Assembly: GCA_964035545.1 (NCBI GenBank)
Contig: OZ037766.1
Span: forward strand, 3,821,722-3,885,721
DNA length: 64,000 nt
Direction of reading: 5' to 3'
Origin: Bugula neritina
Taxonomy: Eukaryota > Bryozoa > Gymnolaemata > Cheilostomatida > Bugulidae
Shown: positions 1 to 13,800 of the stretch, piece by piece
How positions within the stretch are numbered: the stretch's first letter is position 1
Layout of the letters: each line of letters begins with the position of its first letter
Notes under the pieces: model-generated
What the model saw: the letters and a program-made list of their open reading frames with translations, nothing else
Told to the model about the DNA's origin: nothing
Database searches by the model: none
Program-made: the position numbers and the translations under genes

Positions 1-915
1 TATGATGTATGCTTTACTATATAATAATTGTGTAATGCAATAGAAATGTGTGTCTATATAATTATGATATATATTATTATATATCTATCGTATGTACTTG
101 CTAAACTATTGATGCAAAATATAAATTATTTAATTTTGTTTCTTCAATTCAGATAATAGGCTAATGTAATGTAATGTAATGTTGAATAAAACAATTTATT
201 AGGCTTTAATACTCAACTCTTTTTACAATTTAATGAAATAAATATTTTATTGGTATTGAAACTGTAGTATTGTTCATATAAAGTAGGAAAACTGTAGCAT
301 CGAACTGAAAGACATGGAACTGCAAATATTTGTAGTTGTTGTTTAAATTATAAATAGTTTTAGCTGTAATAAAAGCATAGTATGTTGTGTCACTTGTTTA
401 AAGGCATGTATAAACACAATGTTTAAGCCATCTTCTCAAAACTATTTTCAATTATCATGTGAAGCTCTTTGTTTTTGCTGTTTGGTATTCTCAAAGCCCT
501 TATGGTTTCCAGAGAATATCTTACAACATTTCGGTTGATTTTTATCTGTATTTACATACTTTCACATTTAAATACTTTCACACGCATGCAACTTCTTTAC
601 AGACTTGATTATTTGCTGAAATACTTTATAATATTTCACTATTAGCAAACTGCAAAGACTGTAATTGGTTTTCAAACTAATGTTAGTTCCACCCCCCTCC
701 CCCCACCATTTCTAGCCATATAACTATTAAATGACGTATATCAGCTTCTTTTTGTTTCCACGTCAACAAAAACATTTTGGCTTACTGATTAGTTTTTTAC
801 AAATTTCCGTTTTATTAATTACTTGATTATGTAGTTACTTACAATTAGGAACTATTGTGGAAGTGTCTAAACAAATACAATGCTTGACCCACCTTTTGCA
901 CTAGAGGTTATAGTA
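1..915. other. AT-rich region without a recognised gene
   Basis: No convincing coding segment is seen. The stretch is A/T-rich with short T and C runs and leads into the promoter of the first secreted-protein gene. Confidence 0.5.
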
Positions 916-916
916 C

Positions 917-924
917 TATAAAAG
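917..924 (+). promoter_or_regulatory. TATA box of the first glycine-rich gene
   Basis: TATAAAAG lies about 30 bases upstream of a plausible transcription start near 945. The presumed non-coding exon then runs to a consensus donor (GTGAGT) at 1006, and the next acceptor (CAG, ending at 1559) lies 12 bases before the signal-peptide ATG. The gene at 4049..4600 has the same arrangement, which supports the reading. Confidence 0.55.
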
Positions 925-1571
925 GACTTAAAAATTGTATTTATTTCAGTTTATTAAATTTTCAAGTTGAATAATAAACTCTTTTTGTTGTCTACTTTGA
1001 ACTGGGTGAGTGGAATATATTGTACATGTCAAGTTTTGAAAATAAATATTATTCGCTTTTTATAAAGTGAATTCTTTTTGCTTAAAAAGTATATTTTGGT
1101 AACTATAATATAACATTTACAAAGGGAAAACATTTGTAATTATTGTAATATATTAGTTTTATTTTTCACAACATGAATACATAATTGTGATATAATGCTA
1201 AATAGCTTGCAATGTAATGTATATGCCATAGTTGTTTAAGATTTACAGAAAAACAATATTTTTTCACATCAAATAGTTTACTTTAGTATAATTTATCAAA
1301 CTTTTAGCTCTATAATGTAAATCATATATTTAAAAATTCAATAAAGATTAAAATCAAATAACTTTTTAGAAATTTGATTGAACAAAACATTTTTATTCTA
1401 ATTTCGTTGCATCTGATTAAAAACTTTATTTTCCATTTTGTATGTTTTTATAATATAGCTGATGCTCTGTTCATCGTAAGTTTTTATAAACATTTCGACA
1501 TATAAACACATGTTGACACATATCTGATGTATGTTATATATAACTGTCACCTTACACAGGTTCCTGTAACT

Positions 1572-2208
1572 ATGAAACTGATAGCACTCTTTGCACTGCT
1601 CTGTGTGGCCTACGTCAGCTGTCAGTATGGTAAAAGAGGACATGCTGGTCGCTATGGAAACAAATTAGCAGGTGGGTACAGGAACAGGGGAGGATACGGC
1701 AGACTTGGACTGGGAAACAGCTATCTTTTAAATGGTTATGGGAGCGTAGGGCTGTACGCCCCTAGAGCCAATCATGTTGTATCACCGTACTCCTCGTACT
1801 ATCGGCCTTCAATACTTGGGAATAGAAGACCCTTCAGACTTCTTTCAGGTACAAGTTACAAGCTATATTAAATAGTTATCTTGAACTTTAAACTTGTAAA
1901 ATTATTAATATTGCAGATACAAATCTATAATATATGCATGGCTTTATATTGGATGTTGTTTGCTTTGCATGTTATTATCTAAAACAATTACTGTTATAAG
2001 GATTCTAGAAGTTGGAGGCTCGATTTTATCAAACTCACTAACTTGGTAGTTCAGTTCAGACCAAACTTTCAAGAAATGGGCTGACTCATGCCTTTGCCAA
2101 CAGTCTTATGAAACTTGAATCTACTTTGCCAGTAAAAGCATTACAGTTGAATAAGTTAACTAATTTAACATTTTCTATTATACCCCAGGTCTCTACCGAC
2201 CCTACTGA
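1572..2208 (+). CDS. Secreted Gly/Tyr/Arg-rich protein, two coding exons
   Basis: Coding exons are read as 1572..1848 and 2189..2208, giving 98 aa. The start is the second ATG of the open frame, because it begins a clear signal peptide (MKLIALFALLCVAYVSC) and follows an acceptor ending at 1559. The mature part is rich in Gly, Tyr and Arg with no recognised domain, as in small extracellular-matrix, cuticle or shell proteins. At 1848 the frame meets a CAG|GTAC donor. Splicing to the strong acceptor TACCCCAG (2188) keeps phase and ends the protein in GLYRPY; read-through gives a slightly different tail. An AATAAA lies near 2405. A non-coding exon probably lies at about 945..1005. Secretion is well supported; the actual role is unknown. 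Confidence 0.7.
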
Positions 2209-2409
2209 AAAGGAATGGAAAATTGGACCTCTTTTTGAAACCTAGATGTGAAATGAGGAACTGTATACAATGCAGAGTCAACAGAGTAGATATGCAAAAA
2301 AATTTTGTTTTTTGTTGTTTCAATGCATTTTTTTTTTGTTTTCAGTAGGTCAAATTTTAAGACCTTGAACAAAATTTAATATTTACCTGTGTTCTACTAT
2401 TCAAAATAA

Positions 2410-3372
2410 AGCAATTTGGCAAAACTAAAAAATAGCATGCTTCGATTTTATTTTAATAAGAAGAAAACAAGAAATCATATCACAACTATTTGCAAAAAAT
2501 TATATTTGATTCCTACAGGACAGTTTTTTAAAAATGAATTGATGCTTACTAGGTGTGTCATTCAACAAAGATAAACAATCTAATCACACTAAATTACCTT
2601 TAAAAATGACAAATAAAAAGCATATCTGCATAATTATATAATATATTCAGCTCCTACCCCATCAAACTGTACTTCTATTAACTATAATTATTGTTTATAA
2701 AGCGTTTTCACTAAAATTTGTTACTTGTTTTATCCAGTGCAACTATATTAAAATATCAATATTTAAAATGTAGATTCTTAATTATTAACCCGTCAAAAAC
2801 CACAATTTATTCTTATAAATTATGATGAATATTTCATTATTTGAACAATTTTATAAAAAATAACAAACGAAATATTGCAGTTCAAAAATAAACTTTTATT
2901 TATTTGGCAATGAATAATCTCACTTTAGGCTTTGCAAAAAGGTTACAGCAAGCCCAATGTATGTTTTGCAAATAAATAAGTTTATTAGATTAGACTATCA
3001 TAAATAGTATTGCACTAAGAATACTGCAGTTTCAATGCATTAAGATAAAGAAATTCTAAACATTGGACTGAATTTATTTTTCACTTGTAAGAATAATATA
3101 ATACCAACTCTTACAATTTCCTTTTGACTACTTGCAAAATATTTATTGATGCATATGAATTGATTATCAAAGAGCTTGATGATGCAAAAGGAAACTTCCA
3201 AATAGGATATTTCTAATAAACATTTAATTATATGACTAACAGCTCAATTGAAGCCTGTGTAGCTGCAATAATATGTCTTATTCCAATAAATTACTTATAG
3301 CAGCTGCATATAAATGATACTGGTCATTATTTAGTTCAACAAAACACAAGGCTAAATATGAGTTAATAATTC

Positions 3373-3459
<87 letters not shown>

Positions 3460-4048
3460 CCAAGCATACATCCATCTAACATTGTTTTTCTCAAACAAGG
3501 TGTTTTTAAATATCTTTGCCTATCAACTTGTATAAAATTCTATTCCTATCATGTAACATGTAGTCACAACCATTACAGTTTTTTAGTTTAATTCGTGTTA
3601 ACATGTGTGGATGTTGATACCATATATTGATTTGGTATATACTTCTCCATTAAACAAGTTTATGCAATATAGGTTAACACACTAAATATAGTTGCTATAT
3701 AACTTTTATTTATTCAGAAGTTGAATAGTGAATAAAAAGAGTTAACAGGAAAGCATGGGAAAAATTATTATTAAGAATTTAAAGGAAACAATGTCAACTT
3801 ATTGGCAAAAACAGTAACATAATATTTGGTAACATAATGGTATTATGCCAGGTGAGGGTATATCTGCTCATTCGCAAGTAAACACATCCTTATACGTTCA
3901 GGTCAAATTAGCTTGGAGTTTTCCATTCTCAGTCTAATATAAGCCTATAAAACAAGAGAAAAATATATCAGATTTCCACATTTTCTCATTTTAGATAATA
4001 CAGTGTAGATCATAGCTTTAACAAAGGTACATTTAAGTTGCATAACCT
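2410..4048. other. Intergenic region with a TA microsatellite
   Basis: No coding segment is recognised. It contains a pure (TA)n run at about 3378..3456; the apparent open frames across that run are artefacts of the repeat. Confidence 0.5.
3378..3456. repeat. (TA)n microsatellite
   Basis: An uninterrupted TA dinucleotide run of roughly 80 bases. Confidence 0.95.
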
Positions 4049-4600
4049 CTACACACCCATTAGTCCATTTCCAAGGCCAAGTTGGTTGACCAAGTTTATT
4101 CCACCTCCAAGTTTCATACCATAGCCCATTCCCAATTTGCCACCCAGTCCACCGAGTCCACCAAGTCCACCCAGTCCACCGAGTCCACCCATTCCACCCA
4201 GTCCAGCAAGTTCTCCCAGTGCTCCACCATAAGGCATGCCCAGTCCACCAAGTCCACCGAGTCCACCCAATGCTCCACCTAGTCCTCCCAATGGCATACC
4301 AAGGCCTAGACCACTGCCAAACTTGCTCATGCCATAACCTCCCATTGGTAAAGCCAGCCCTCCCAGGCCACTGCTGGTGCTGCTATGAGAGCTTTTAACA
4401 GTTGACTTGACAGAGTTTCCCAATGGCAAGGCTGGTCCATGTAAAACATGGCCTTGGATGGGTTTCCCTGCCAGTTTATTCCTATACTTGTTTCCTGTTG
4501 GAATTCCCTTGGAATACCTGTTTCTAGCTGCCAACCCATCAACTTGAGACCAGAACAAAGCAGCGCATAAAGTAAGAAAGACCAAGCTTTTAATTCCCAT
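4049..4600 (-). CDS. Secreted Gly/Leu-rich repeat protein
   Basis: 183 aa. The chosen start begins a signal peptide (MGIKSLVFLTLCAALFWSQVDG) and lies just after an acceptor (TATTTAG, near 4622); the longer upstream reading is intron. A polar, basic region (about residues 24-80) is followed by a low-complexity C-terminal half built of GLGG and GGLGGLG repeats with interspersed MPYGG and MGG. This composition fits an extracellular structural protein such as a cuticle, shell-matrix or adhesive component. The motif NKLAG is shared with the gene at 1572..2208, and both have a non-coding first exon and TATA box, so the two are probably a divergent pair of related genes. The array of short GGL codon repeats will vary in length by replication slippage. 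Confidence 0.72.
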   Translation of the reverse strand: MGIKSLVFLTLCAALFWSQVDGLAARNRYSKGIPTGNKYRNKLAGKPIQGHVLHGPALPLGNSVKSTVKSSHSSTSSGLGGLALPMGGYGMSKFGSGLGLGMPLGGLGGALGGLGGLGGLGMPYGGALGELAGLGGMGGLGGLGGLGGLGGLGGKLGMGYGMKLGGGINLVNQLGLGNGLMGV

Positions 4601-5262
4601 TTTGCGTGAAATTCTTAAATCTAAATAATATAAAAACAGAGAAGTTTTAACATAACAGCAATTCACACACGGTAGTATAAAAATTATGGTAAAGCAATAC
4701 ATAAAATGTGTGTACACACATTTATAATAAACTACTATAAGCTTTCATTGCTAAAAGATGCTTTACACTAATAATATTTATTTAATTCTTTTGTTTCGAA
4801 TTCTTAGAAATTTCCAATGATGAAGGGAATTCATCTGTCTATTATATAAACTTTGTTTGGTCTCCATGCAATTATAATAGAACTTAAATAATATAGCTCA
4901 AATAGCTAACAATTATATCGTTCAGCTTTTTATTCTTATAATATGTAATTCAAGTAGGCAAGTTAATTTCAAAGCAATAATAACAGTAAATAATTAAATA
5001 AATAAATAGGGGATTGAAAAGTCTCAGTGTTTTATAATTTATTGGTATTTAAAGAGTGTTATATATAGTACTTTTATAAAAGTTGCATAATGCAACCAGG
5101 AATCTTAAAAGATTGAAAAACCACCAGCTATAAAATTTTATGACTGCCTAATTTCATTTAAATCTTAAGTTTGAAACAGTCAAAGAAGAAATAACTTTGT
5201 AAAATTTCAACAGTTTTCTGGTGTAGCTCAAGTTTTATTAGGAAATGGTTAGCTTGTCTTAC

Positions 5263-5323
5263 CTGCCACTGGTGCCTGCTTGAGGTGAACTGAACAAAGT
5301 TACCCCTAAGCTAGCTTTATATA
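5263..5323 (-). promoter_or_regulatory. TATA box and non-coding first exon of the Gly/Leu-rich gene
   Basis: Read on the minus strand, TATATAAAG lies at 5323..5315. About 50 bases downstream the sequence GGCAG meets a consensus donor GTAAGA with its boundary at 5263. This gives a TATA-driven 5' UTR exon about 0.65 kb upstream of the coding exon. Confidence 0.5.
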
Positions 5324-5324
5324 G

Positions 5325-8300
5325 TGCCAGAAGATATTAACTCTATACATGCTGATCTGGAATAATCTTTTGTTCTAATCCCTTAAATTAAAAGACTTAA
5401 GGCAAATCAGACTTTGGTATGTAGCTTCCATTTTTTATATTTAGTACCACTTGCTGTTGTTATTATTAGCACTAATTAAAAACTCTATAGAATTACTCTA
5501 ACGAATAATTAAGCAAACATTTAATGCTATTAAAAGTCTACTTCAGACCATCGGTATAACATAACGAATATTACTTATAAAATCTTCTATATGCTTTGTA
5601 AAGGAACTGGTTGAGTTGCAATAGCTTGAGGTCTTTTGATTCACATGGCGCTGAATGGGTTTACCCATTTACACGGTTGCACCAGCTTTATAGAAGTGAG
5701 ATTCTCTGGCTATGCTAGTTGAAGCTATTCTAGCAACGTGTATATATGTATCAGTTATAGAGTCTATCTAAGCAGTTAAAGTTTAGTCCTCCCTCCCCCC
5801 CCCCCTCTTCCAGTTTTGAAAACTATGAATAGTAATTTGTTATCGCTACACAGCTAAAAAGGCAAAAGGTGATATACTACTATAATTATTTCATTTTTTA
5901 CTGTTATGTGTTTGTTACTATGAAGTTTTATAGCTCATCAGTTATCAATTAATTGAGCTATATCTAAAGTAAAAATACATATATATAATGTTACTTGAAT
6001 ATGCTAGCCAATAAGAATATTGGATTTCTGGCACACGTTCGGCACACAGCGCATTAGATATAAGATATTTTAATTACTGCCGCAATCCATCATCCTAAAA
6101 ATGGAAAAGATTAATAGCAGGACACAGGAAAAACATTTAAGTTTGCACTAACACAATACTTGTAACGGAAGGAATTAAAATAATTGTGTTCTTAATTAAT
6201 TAACTAATTATTGCACTGCTCAATTCTGGGAGTAAAAATAAAAATCAATTTCTGGTAAAAGTTTCCTTCTGAAGCTGAGATTTCAAATTATTTTATAGCA
6301 GCTGTTTCAGCAAGCTTTCACCTTGCTAGTTTTGAGAGCCATTTGTTTATTCTTGTTATCAATATTTTCCAAATCCTAGATATGTGAGCCATGTAGCTTT
6401 TAAGTAGTTATGTTTTTAATTTTATTTCCAAATTTTTGATCAACTGAAAATGTTTAGCCCCTTAAAGATTTATCAATTGAAAATTTGTGCAAGAAGTCCT
6501 TTACAAACTGCTTAATGTTTTGCTATTTGCTTAACCCAACTATAGCTACTCAAACATTTATTTACTAACAACATCATGATAAATTATATAAGATAATTTA
6601 CTGTATTAGAATTATATAGTTTCATAATTTTTTGAATATTTGAATAAATTCCAAACTAATTATCAAATAATTATTATATATTCTAAACTTTTTTCAATAT
6701 AGGCTTATATATACATGCTAGTAGTATCTGAAGCCTGCAAATGAACCACCGGTGATTTGGCTTAGAGAAACCACCTAAGTCTTGGCTTTTACTTCAGGCC
6801 AACCCATTGGGGATTTCAGGAAAGATGTCCAATCAACTTATCATGTAGAAATAGTATAACATTGATAGTTGTCATTAATTGTTAGGCTTTAGTAATTGCT
6901 ACAAATACCAACAGCAAGTTTAATAAAATGTCAAAATATGCATAATGATAACAACAGTTTTTAAAGTCAGATGCATATGTAAAGTTTATATAATATAATT
7001 TAAATTATATTTTAGTCCAAGCTTTTACAAAATATAACAGATGATTAAGCTTGGAGCTTGAAAAACGGTTACCTGTGCAGGCCACCTTGGTGAGAAAGAT
7101 GAGAAATTGCGAAGCAGAATATTCAACATAGCTATACAGAGTCATCCAAAAATATTCCAAATTTAACTTATCTTCAGGCTTCACTTAAAAATATTATACT
7201 GAGATTTACCTGGAAAACATTGTTGCTGTTTATATTGGCTATATCTAGAGGTGGTTGGCATATATGCAAGTATAGATTACAGTTGAGTAGAACTTTGCTA
7301 TAGGGGTCAGAGGTTAAAATAGGTTTTTATGTAGCCAGAACACACTAAAGCCTCCAGCGACCAACATGGACTTATTCTGTTTAGGAATCTCATCAACTTA
7401 TTTTTCAAGTTGTCTTCTCCTCCTATAATAGTCTTCAGCCCAGTGTAAAAGGTTTGTAATGTAAAGAGCCATATATTGTTATTGTGGATTATTTTATCTG
7501 CTTCATATAAAATTAATTAGTAGTCAGTAAAAGTATCTTTTAAAGTTTATTGGTTGATTGCGAAGCTGGCATAGCCTTGGGGTGAGAGGAATTGCTTTCT
7601 CAAAAGATAGCTGTTTCTTATTACTGTAGGTAAAAAGTTTTGTCACATATTATATTTTTGTTGCATTTTTTTTCTGAATAAGCTCTCATGGAGAAAGCTT
7701 TAAAAAGCTTTCAGTTAAATAGCTAATGTTTTTGTGTATACTGTTTTCTATCTCTGTACTACTCAACTATCAAACATGTCCTGTGCACAATAAAGCTTAT
7801 TTATCATATTCCTTTACTTTCTACAGTTACTCTACATACTTTGGAAAAGATAAAATGCAATGAAATGCAAATTGTGCACATATACCGCAATAGGAAACAG
7901 CAGTACTGCTTCAACGCAAGCATATTACATCTTTCTCAGTGAAGTATGCTATTTGAAACTTAGCAAGCATGTAAATATGAATAGCGAAATATAATCTCAT
8001 ATTTTTCAGGCACATCTTACTGGTATATTATAAAATGAGAATATAATATCAATATATTTATCAGCACAATAGTAATGAAGACGACCTTCATTGCACAATA
8101 TCACACTTCTCTATTTCACTAACAGTTGTTCTGCTATCAGGCTAGCTGAGTCAGAAATCAAGCCACCGCGTGCCAGTTACCAACTAAAATATATTATCAT
8201 TCTTCATGTGTGAATTGATTGTATGCAATGGAACCGGTATTGAGCTAAAATTCTTTCAATCGATTGAGGCAAATAAAAGTTTTCAAGCTGCTTAAACTAA

Positions 8301-10050
8301 TAGGAACAAGTAATTCTGTTATAGCCATGAATTACTTTGAGACACTGGAATGAGATATCAGCATTTCTGACAAATTATAACAAATAATTATAAACATGGG
8401 TAAAATACAGCTCAACTTATAGAAAATTTAAGCTAATCATCCCATTAAATCTGCATAGCTAACTGGGCTGCAGATTGTTTACAAGCATCAGAATGTCCCA
8501 TAATCCCCCTCCCTAAGTTGTTACAATTAGGTATAATTAATTTTCTTTTTTATTTTCGGATTGCTACTAAAAAACTTATATTTTAACCGAATGTAATATA
8601 ATACAAATTAATGCAAATTAATGACAAAATATGCAGCTATATACTTTGTTTTGTGATCAATGAAGTTTCATAAAAACCAATGGGGGGGGGGGTAAAGGAT
8701 GACTGAAGCAGAACTGTATAGCTGGTGGTAATCCATGCATGCAATTGAGAGCAATTTATTCAATGAAACTGTATTCTTTTATTAAAGATCAAACCCTGTA
8801 CAAATAGGCTTTCATCTTATGTAACCTGAACAAATAGAAATATTATAGCGTGTGGGAGCAGCCATGGTCTAGGTAAAGACAAAGTCAATGGTTTGAATCC
8901 CATTAAAGGCTATTGATGATGCTAGAAATGACATCCAATCATAATTGCTCTTTTACCGTAATAAAAAGCATGTCTAAGATAGTGAATATAAACCCACTGT
9001 GGGTCGGACACAACTTGAATATTGTTCAATTCTATAGCAACCATGGAATAAATTATTTCTATCAATGCTAGTTCTCTTTTGCATCTGTTCTTTAGTATGA
9101 GTCATAAGCCATTTTATTGTAACCTATAATTACAAACACGGTTCTCAAAAAACATTAATAAAAACATTTGCATCTCAATTTAGAATGTTATTGTACATTC
9201 ACTAAGTTGTTTTACAGTCAGGTTTTCATTAACAATTAGGACATTTCTCATTTTTAATGTTCCATGTGAATTGTTTTTAAAATTCCTTTGTTGCCATGCC
9301 AACAAAACAAGGAAATATTGTGTTGTGTGGCAATAACTGAGAGCACATTTTTGTGGACAAAACTCACTGGTGGAGACGGTAAGATTTCCCGATTTCATGC
9401 GGGTTTGACTTTTGAATCGGTCACACATGACTGCTCTCACAAATTGCCTAACATCAGTACTGTTCGAATCAACAGTGAATATGTTTAAATAAAGGAAAGG
9501 CTCGCTGCTCAACCGTGACCACATTATAGCAGCTAAAAAACACGGTATAGATATTAGAATCTTGGGCTATAACGCAGTTACTTCCTTGTATCCTATGATT
9601 TAACAAGGCATGGCAATAGACTGTAGGCTACAGTAACATCTGCTGTGGAGATAGAAACTACACACCAGGGTAGGATCTGTAGAAGTTACAGTGTACAATT
9701 AGCCTGGCTTTTTCTATAACTCTTATCTCTAAATATCAGTTTTTACACTGTGCTGGAATCAGTACAGGTCATCTATCACAGGTACGTTGCTACATTATAT
9801 CGCAATTTGCAACTTATTTGAATATCTATGTTTTAACCCATGCTGCTCTCTGTATCTAAATCACGTGTGACATGATATACATTTCTGTATATTTATATGT
9901 AATGTTTTACAATTTCTTGCAGCAAATTCAGTTTGAAGACAATCCAAAAACACAAAGTTTTATTGAACTTGTCCTGTTTATTATCAGCTTTGACAAGAGT
10001 ATTTTCTGCTTTATATTTTGTTACAATAATTTGTTACAGGAGCATAAAGA
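5325..10050. other. Long region with no convincing gene
   Basis: No spliced or unspliced coding segment is recognised. At about 8850..8915 there is a short tRNA-like stretch with a B-box-like GGTTTGAATCCC, a possible old SINE. Open frames near 9180..9524 on both strands match nothing recognised. An acceptor at about 10039 (TTGTTACAG) belongs to the following gene. Confidence 0.4.
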
Positions 10051-10870
10051 ATGACAACTGAAATCTACGTCACGGTGGCCATAATTGTGGTGGTCTGTAA
10101 AATAGCATTCTGGGCACTTTGGTGTTTGTGTAAAAACCGTGCAGCAGAGCACAGGGTATGTTTCTTAGTCAGTTTGTTCTTCACAAGTTGCATGGCATTG
10201 TCTTTTTGTCTGTGAAGAATAATGTAATGTAAACAATATGCCCATCCTTATGCAATCGTTATATGTATGAGTCATCCTATATTATCCGGGTATTTTATAT
10301 TGTACAGTTATTCTATCTATTAGCAGTTCTTTTTTATTATATAAGCATTCTATACTATACATTCCTTATACATTATACAAGTATTACATTTTAGGCAGTA
10401 ATTATATATAAGGCATTCATAATAAGGTCGCCTATATCATTCTCGAAATTTCTTTATATAGTATATTTGCAAACATAATATATATGACGCAGTTTGCTTA
10501 TTGATAGCCAAACTTTTAAAAAACAAGAGTTATAATCTCTCCCAATTGTTTGATACAAAGTACTTTACATTATAAAGCTATTTAATACAAAGTATTGTAT
10601 ATTGTAAAGCTGTTTAATGTAAAATAAGTATGCTATATTATAAAGCTATATAGTACAAAGTACCTTATATTATGAAGCTGTTTATTATAAAGTATATTTC
10701 ATATTATAAAGCAAGAGGCAGTTCAAAAGTCAGGAGTTACGTTTGTGAATCTGGAGTCTCGGATTGTTCAGCCTGAGGTACCTCAAGGAAATCACTCCTA
10801 CAACAGATTAGATGAAGAAGAAGGCGATGTACCGCCAGTCCCATCAGATCCCAGGCTATGTCCAATCTAA
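10051..10870 (+). CDS. Small single-pass membrane protein, two exons
   Basis: Exon 1 is 10051..10155 and exon 2 is 10712..10870; both are phase 0 and together encode 87 aa. Residues about 5-27 form a hydrophobic helix (IYVTVAIIVVVCKIAFWALW) followed by the Cys/Lys/Arg-rich stop-transfer CLCKNR, so the short N-terminus is probably outside or lumenal and the 55-residue tail cytoplasmic. The tail is acidic and Pro-rich (YNRLDEEEGDVPPVPSD). The donor is AGG|GTATGT and the acceptor ATAAAG|CAAG; the alternative acceptor four bases downstream gives an early stop. An acceptor lies 12 bases before the ATG, as in the PPPY genes further right, which also have the helix in a ~33-codon first exon. Likely a distant relative of those genes; function unknown. 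Confidence 0.6.
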
Positions 10871-13800
10871 CAGTATGTATTAGCCTAGCCTTAGTACCAA
10901 CTTTTCAGACAGCCTTACTATGTTAAGTTTTAAAAAATAGCTAAAGTAGTTCAAATTACACCTGATACTAAACCATTCAGATAAAACATTATATACTATC
11001 AATATTTCATAAACCTGTTTGTTTCAAAGTGGCCAACGTTTAATTTTCTTGTCCGGAATCTTGAAGTAATATCGGAAGTGGTAAGTTGCTAACAGCTGGT
11101 TTATGCTACTCAATAAGGTGTTTATAAACTCATCTCAAGTGTAAGAAGATGTAATACATATTATTTCTCAAACTCTGGCTTTCCTACAAAATTGTACTGG
11201 GCACACTCATCAGGTATGCAGGAAGTTCTAAAATCCAGGAGAACTAGCCAACTCTTTGGCATGTTGAGTTTTAATTTGATTCTATTGCAAAACATTGTTT
11301 TTATGGCTATTAATGATTTTGCTAGAGTTTCCCATGATTCATTTCTAATTTTGAAACAATTCGCCTACAGAAATATTGGACATAGGAAGGTGCATAGTAA
11401 GCCACTTCCTTCTAAATCAAGTTGAAAGTTATGAAGCAACTTCGCTTTGCTCTTGAAGATGATTTCAAAACATAAAGTTGCAATAATATGAATATATTAA
11501 CAGTGGCACAGTGATTTAATTTTGGTGTGATTCAATGTTAAATTAGCTCCAAAACACCATTTCTATTGTAGTAGCTCTTTAAAACTCTTTAAAACAGATT
11601 GTGTCCTTATCTGTATTATATGTTTGAAGTAATGAAATAGTAATTATTTTCTTATATGAAGTATAGCTAATGGAAGCTACTATACAAACAATATTCTTGT
11701 AAACTCGCCCAACCAACTGGCTTGTTAACTAAAATGTCATGTTTAAGTAATATAAGAAAATTCAATGCAACATATATTATTGACACACTTTCCTGGTAAA
11801 TATACATTAATTGCTTGTTATCAAAGTATTTGGAGAGGCTGTTGAAAGAAACATAGCAACTTTGTGGGAAATCCTAAGACAATTACTGAAATTAGATGAT
11901 GGGTGTGAGAAGCCATTCGAAAAATAGATATGAGGTCTTTAAAGATCTTAGGCTAACTTTATCTGTGATAAAGCAAACACTGCAGTGCTGTTATATTATA
12001 GACAAGTTATTTCATACACAGTTCCGTCAAGTGCTAAAAGCAACCACTCCAGTGTTTCTAAGTGTACATAATAAATACTTTTGTGCGATTGCACCAGATT
12101 GTGCTTCACAACAAGGTTACTCTTACAAGTAACTTAATGCATGCAGTATGTATTATGTAGCAGAACCTCTGTTGTAGATCTCTTGGCACACTACCAAGCA
12201 AACATCTGTGATAACCCAGTAGTATGACAATGTAGTCAGAAATATTATAATACATGTGCATATTTTCCTAAACTCACTGACAAAGACAGAAATAAAGAGT
12301 GCTTCCATTTAGCCAGAATCTCAACAGATTGTGACAGTGGTAATTATGTAGAAATGTTGAGAGGCTGGTTGGAGGTATAGCCAGAAGCCCTTAATTTACT
12401 TAGCAACATCTGAAGAGAATATAGCTAATATTATACAGTTAGGGCATAAGCTTATATAATATACTCTTTTGTAAGTGATGTCAACTTGATTTCTAAATCA
12501 GTTGCATTTTTATAACTGTGAGTTTATTGTGAAAATTTGCATTTTTTGTCATGTTTTCAAAAGCCTGCACTTCACTCTGACATTTTTATAAGACTTTTGA
12601 ACTTCCTGTAGTTGCAATCATTACATTTGCCTACTTTTTATTATTATACAGCGTAGAGGTTTTCCAGTTCTTCACCTTTACGTATCAATTATTTATACTA
12701 ATATAATGTTTTCATTTATAGACTTATATAACGCTTTGCATACATGCACATTTTATGTAAAGAAAGTAAAATTGTATTTCATTTGTATATAATAGATATT
12801 TTTACAAATAAACAAGCCCGCAGCATTAGTTTTATGTACGCTGGTTGCAGCAAACAAATTAAAAAAAGCAGCGTAAAGAAATTCAATGGCTTACATTAAT
12901 TTTTAAAGGCAATATAAAAAGTTCAAATACATCTATTTGAAGTTTTTTATAATTTCAAAAATTATCATACGCATTTAAATCATTTTTAAATGTTGAGAAT
13001 GAAAATACAATCTATTACAATCTATTATAGAAATTCTAGAATGATCTATTTGTTTAATAGCAAAAGCTTCATCATGTCTACTAACGTAACATCAGTTCTG
13101 AAGCTAAACTTTGCCATAACATCGGATCTAGTTTGTTAATGATACTATACAAATAATGTTTATACCTATTTATAACGTCACAACTTGATAAGAAGCAGGA
13201 AATAATGCTAATGGAGAACTATAAAACTATTAAATATTTTATTGCACTCTACTTAGTACTATGGCATACATTATCTTGATGTTATCAACAGTTACTATGC
13301 ATATAATCTACAATTAAAGACTTGATAAAATGTTGCCATATTACTATATATGGTCTGTAGATAAAAATATCATACAGTCAAGTGGAGGTAACTTCCTACT
13401 TCTTATTACAATTATTTACTGTATAGTAATTCACAGAAATCACCTGTCAAAAGTATTTCAATTTGATTTATTGACTCAAAGTACTACTTAGCTGTTAAAC
13501 AATTAGCCTTTTATCTGAATTAGAAATAAAGTGTGCTTTTTGGTAACGAAATTCACATCATGCATAATGATGTGAAACTACAAGAGAGTCACTGTTGAAG
13601 CCTTCTTTTTCGACATTTATACAAGAACACAGGCTATTGGTATTGAGAGTTTCTTACTTTTTACATTTTTTCTCACTTTTATGGCAGCAGTGAGAAAATA
13701 TTTAAGTTTGAAATATAATTTTTGTTTGAGTTTTCAAGGTCAATATTGCAAACGTTTTTGCAAGAATGCCTTATTACTTTGAGTGAAGCAAATAAAGCTA

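Noticed and set aside
4082-4282. Plus-strand Ser/Thr-rich frame
   Set aside because: Antisense of the Gly/Leu repeat region of the secreted protein.
9180-9524. Opposing open frames of 66 and 114 codons
   Set aside because: No signal, domain or splice context, and no match I recognise; treated as chance.
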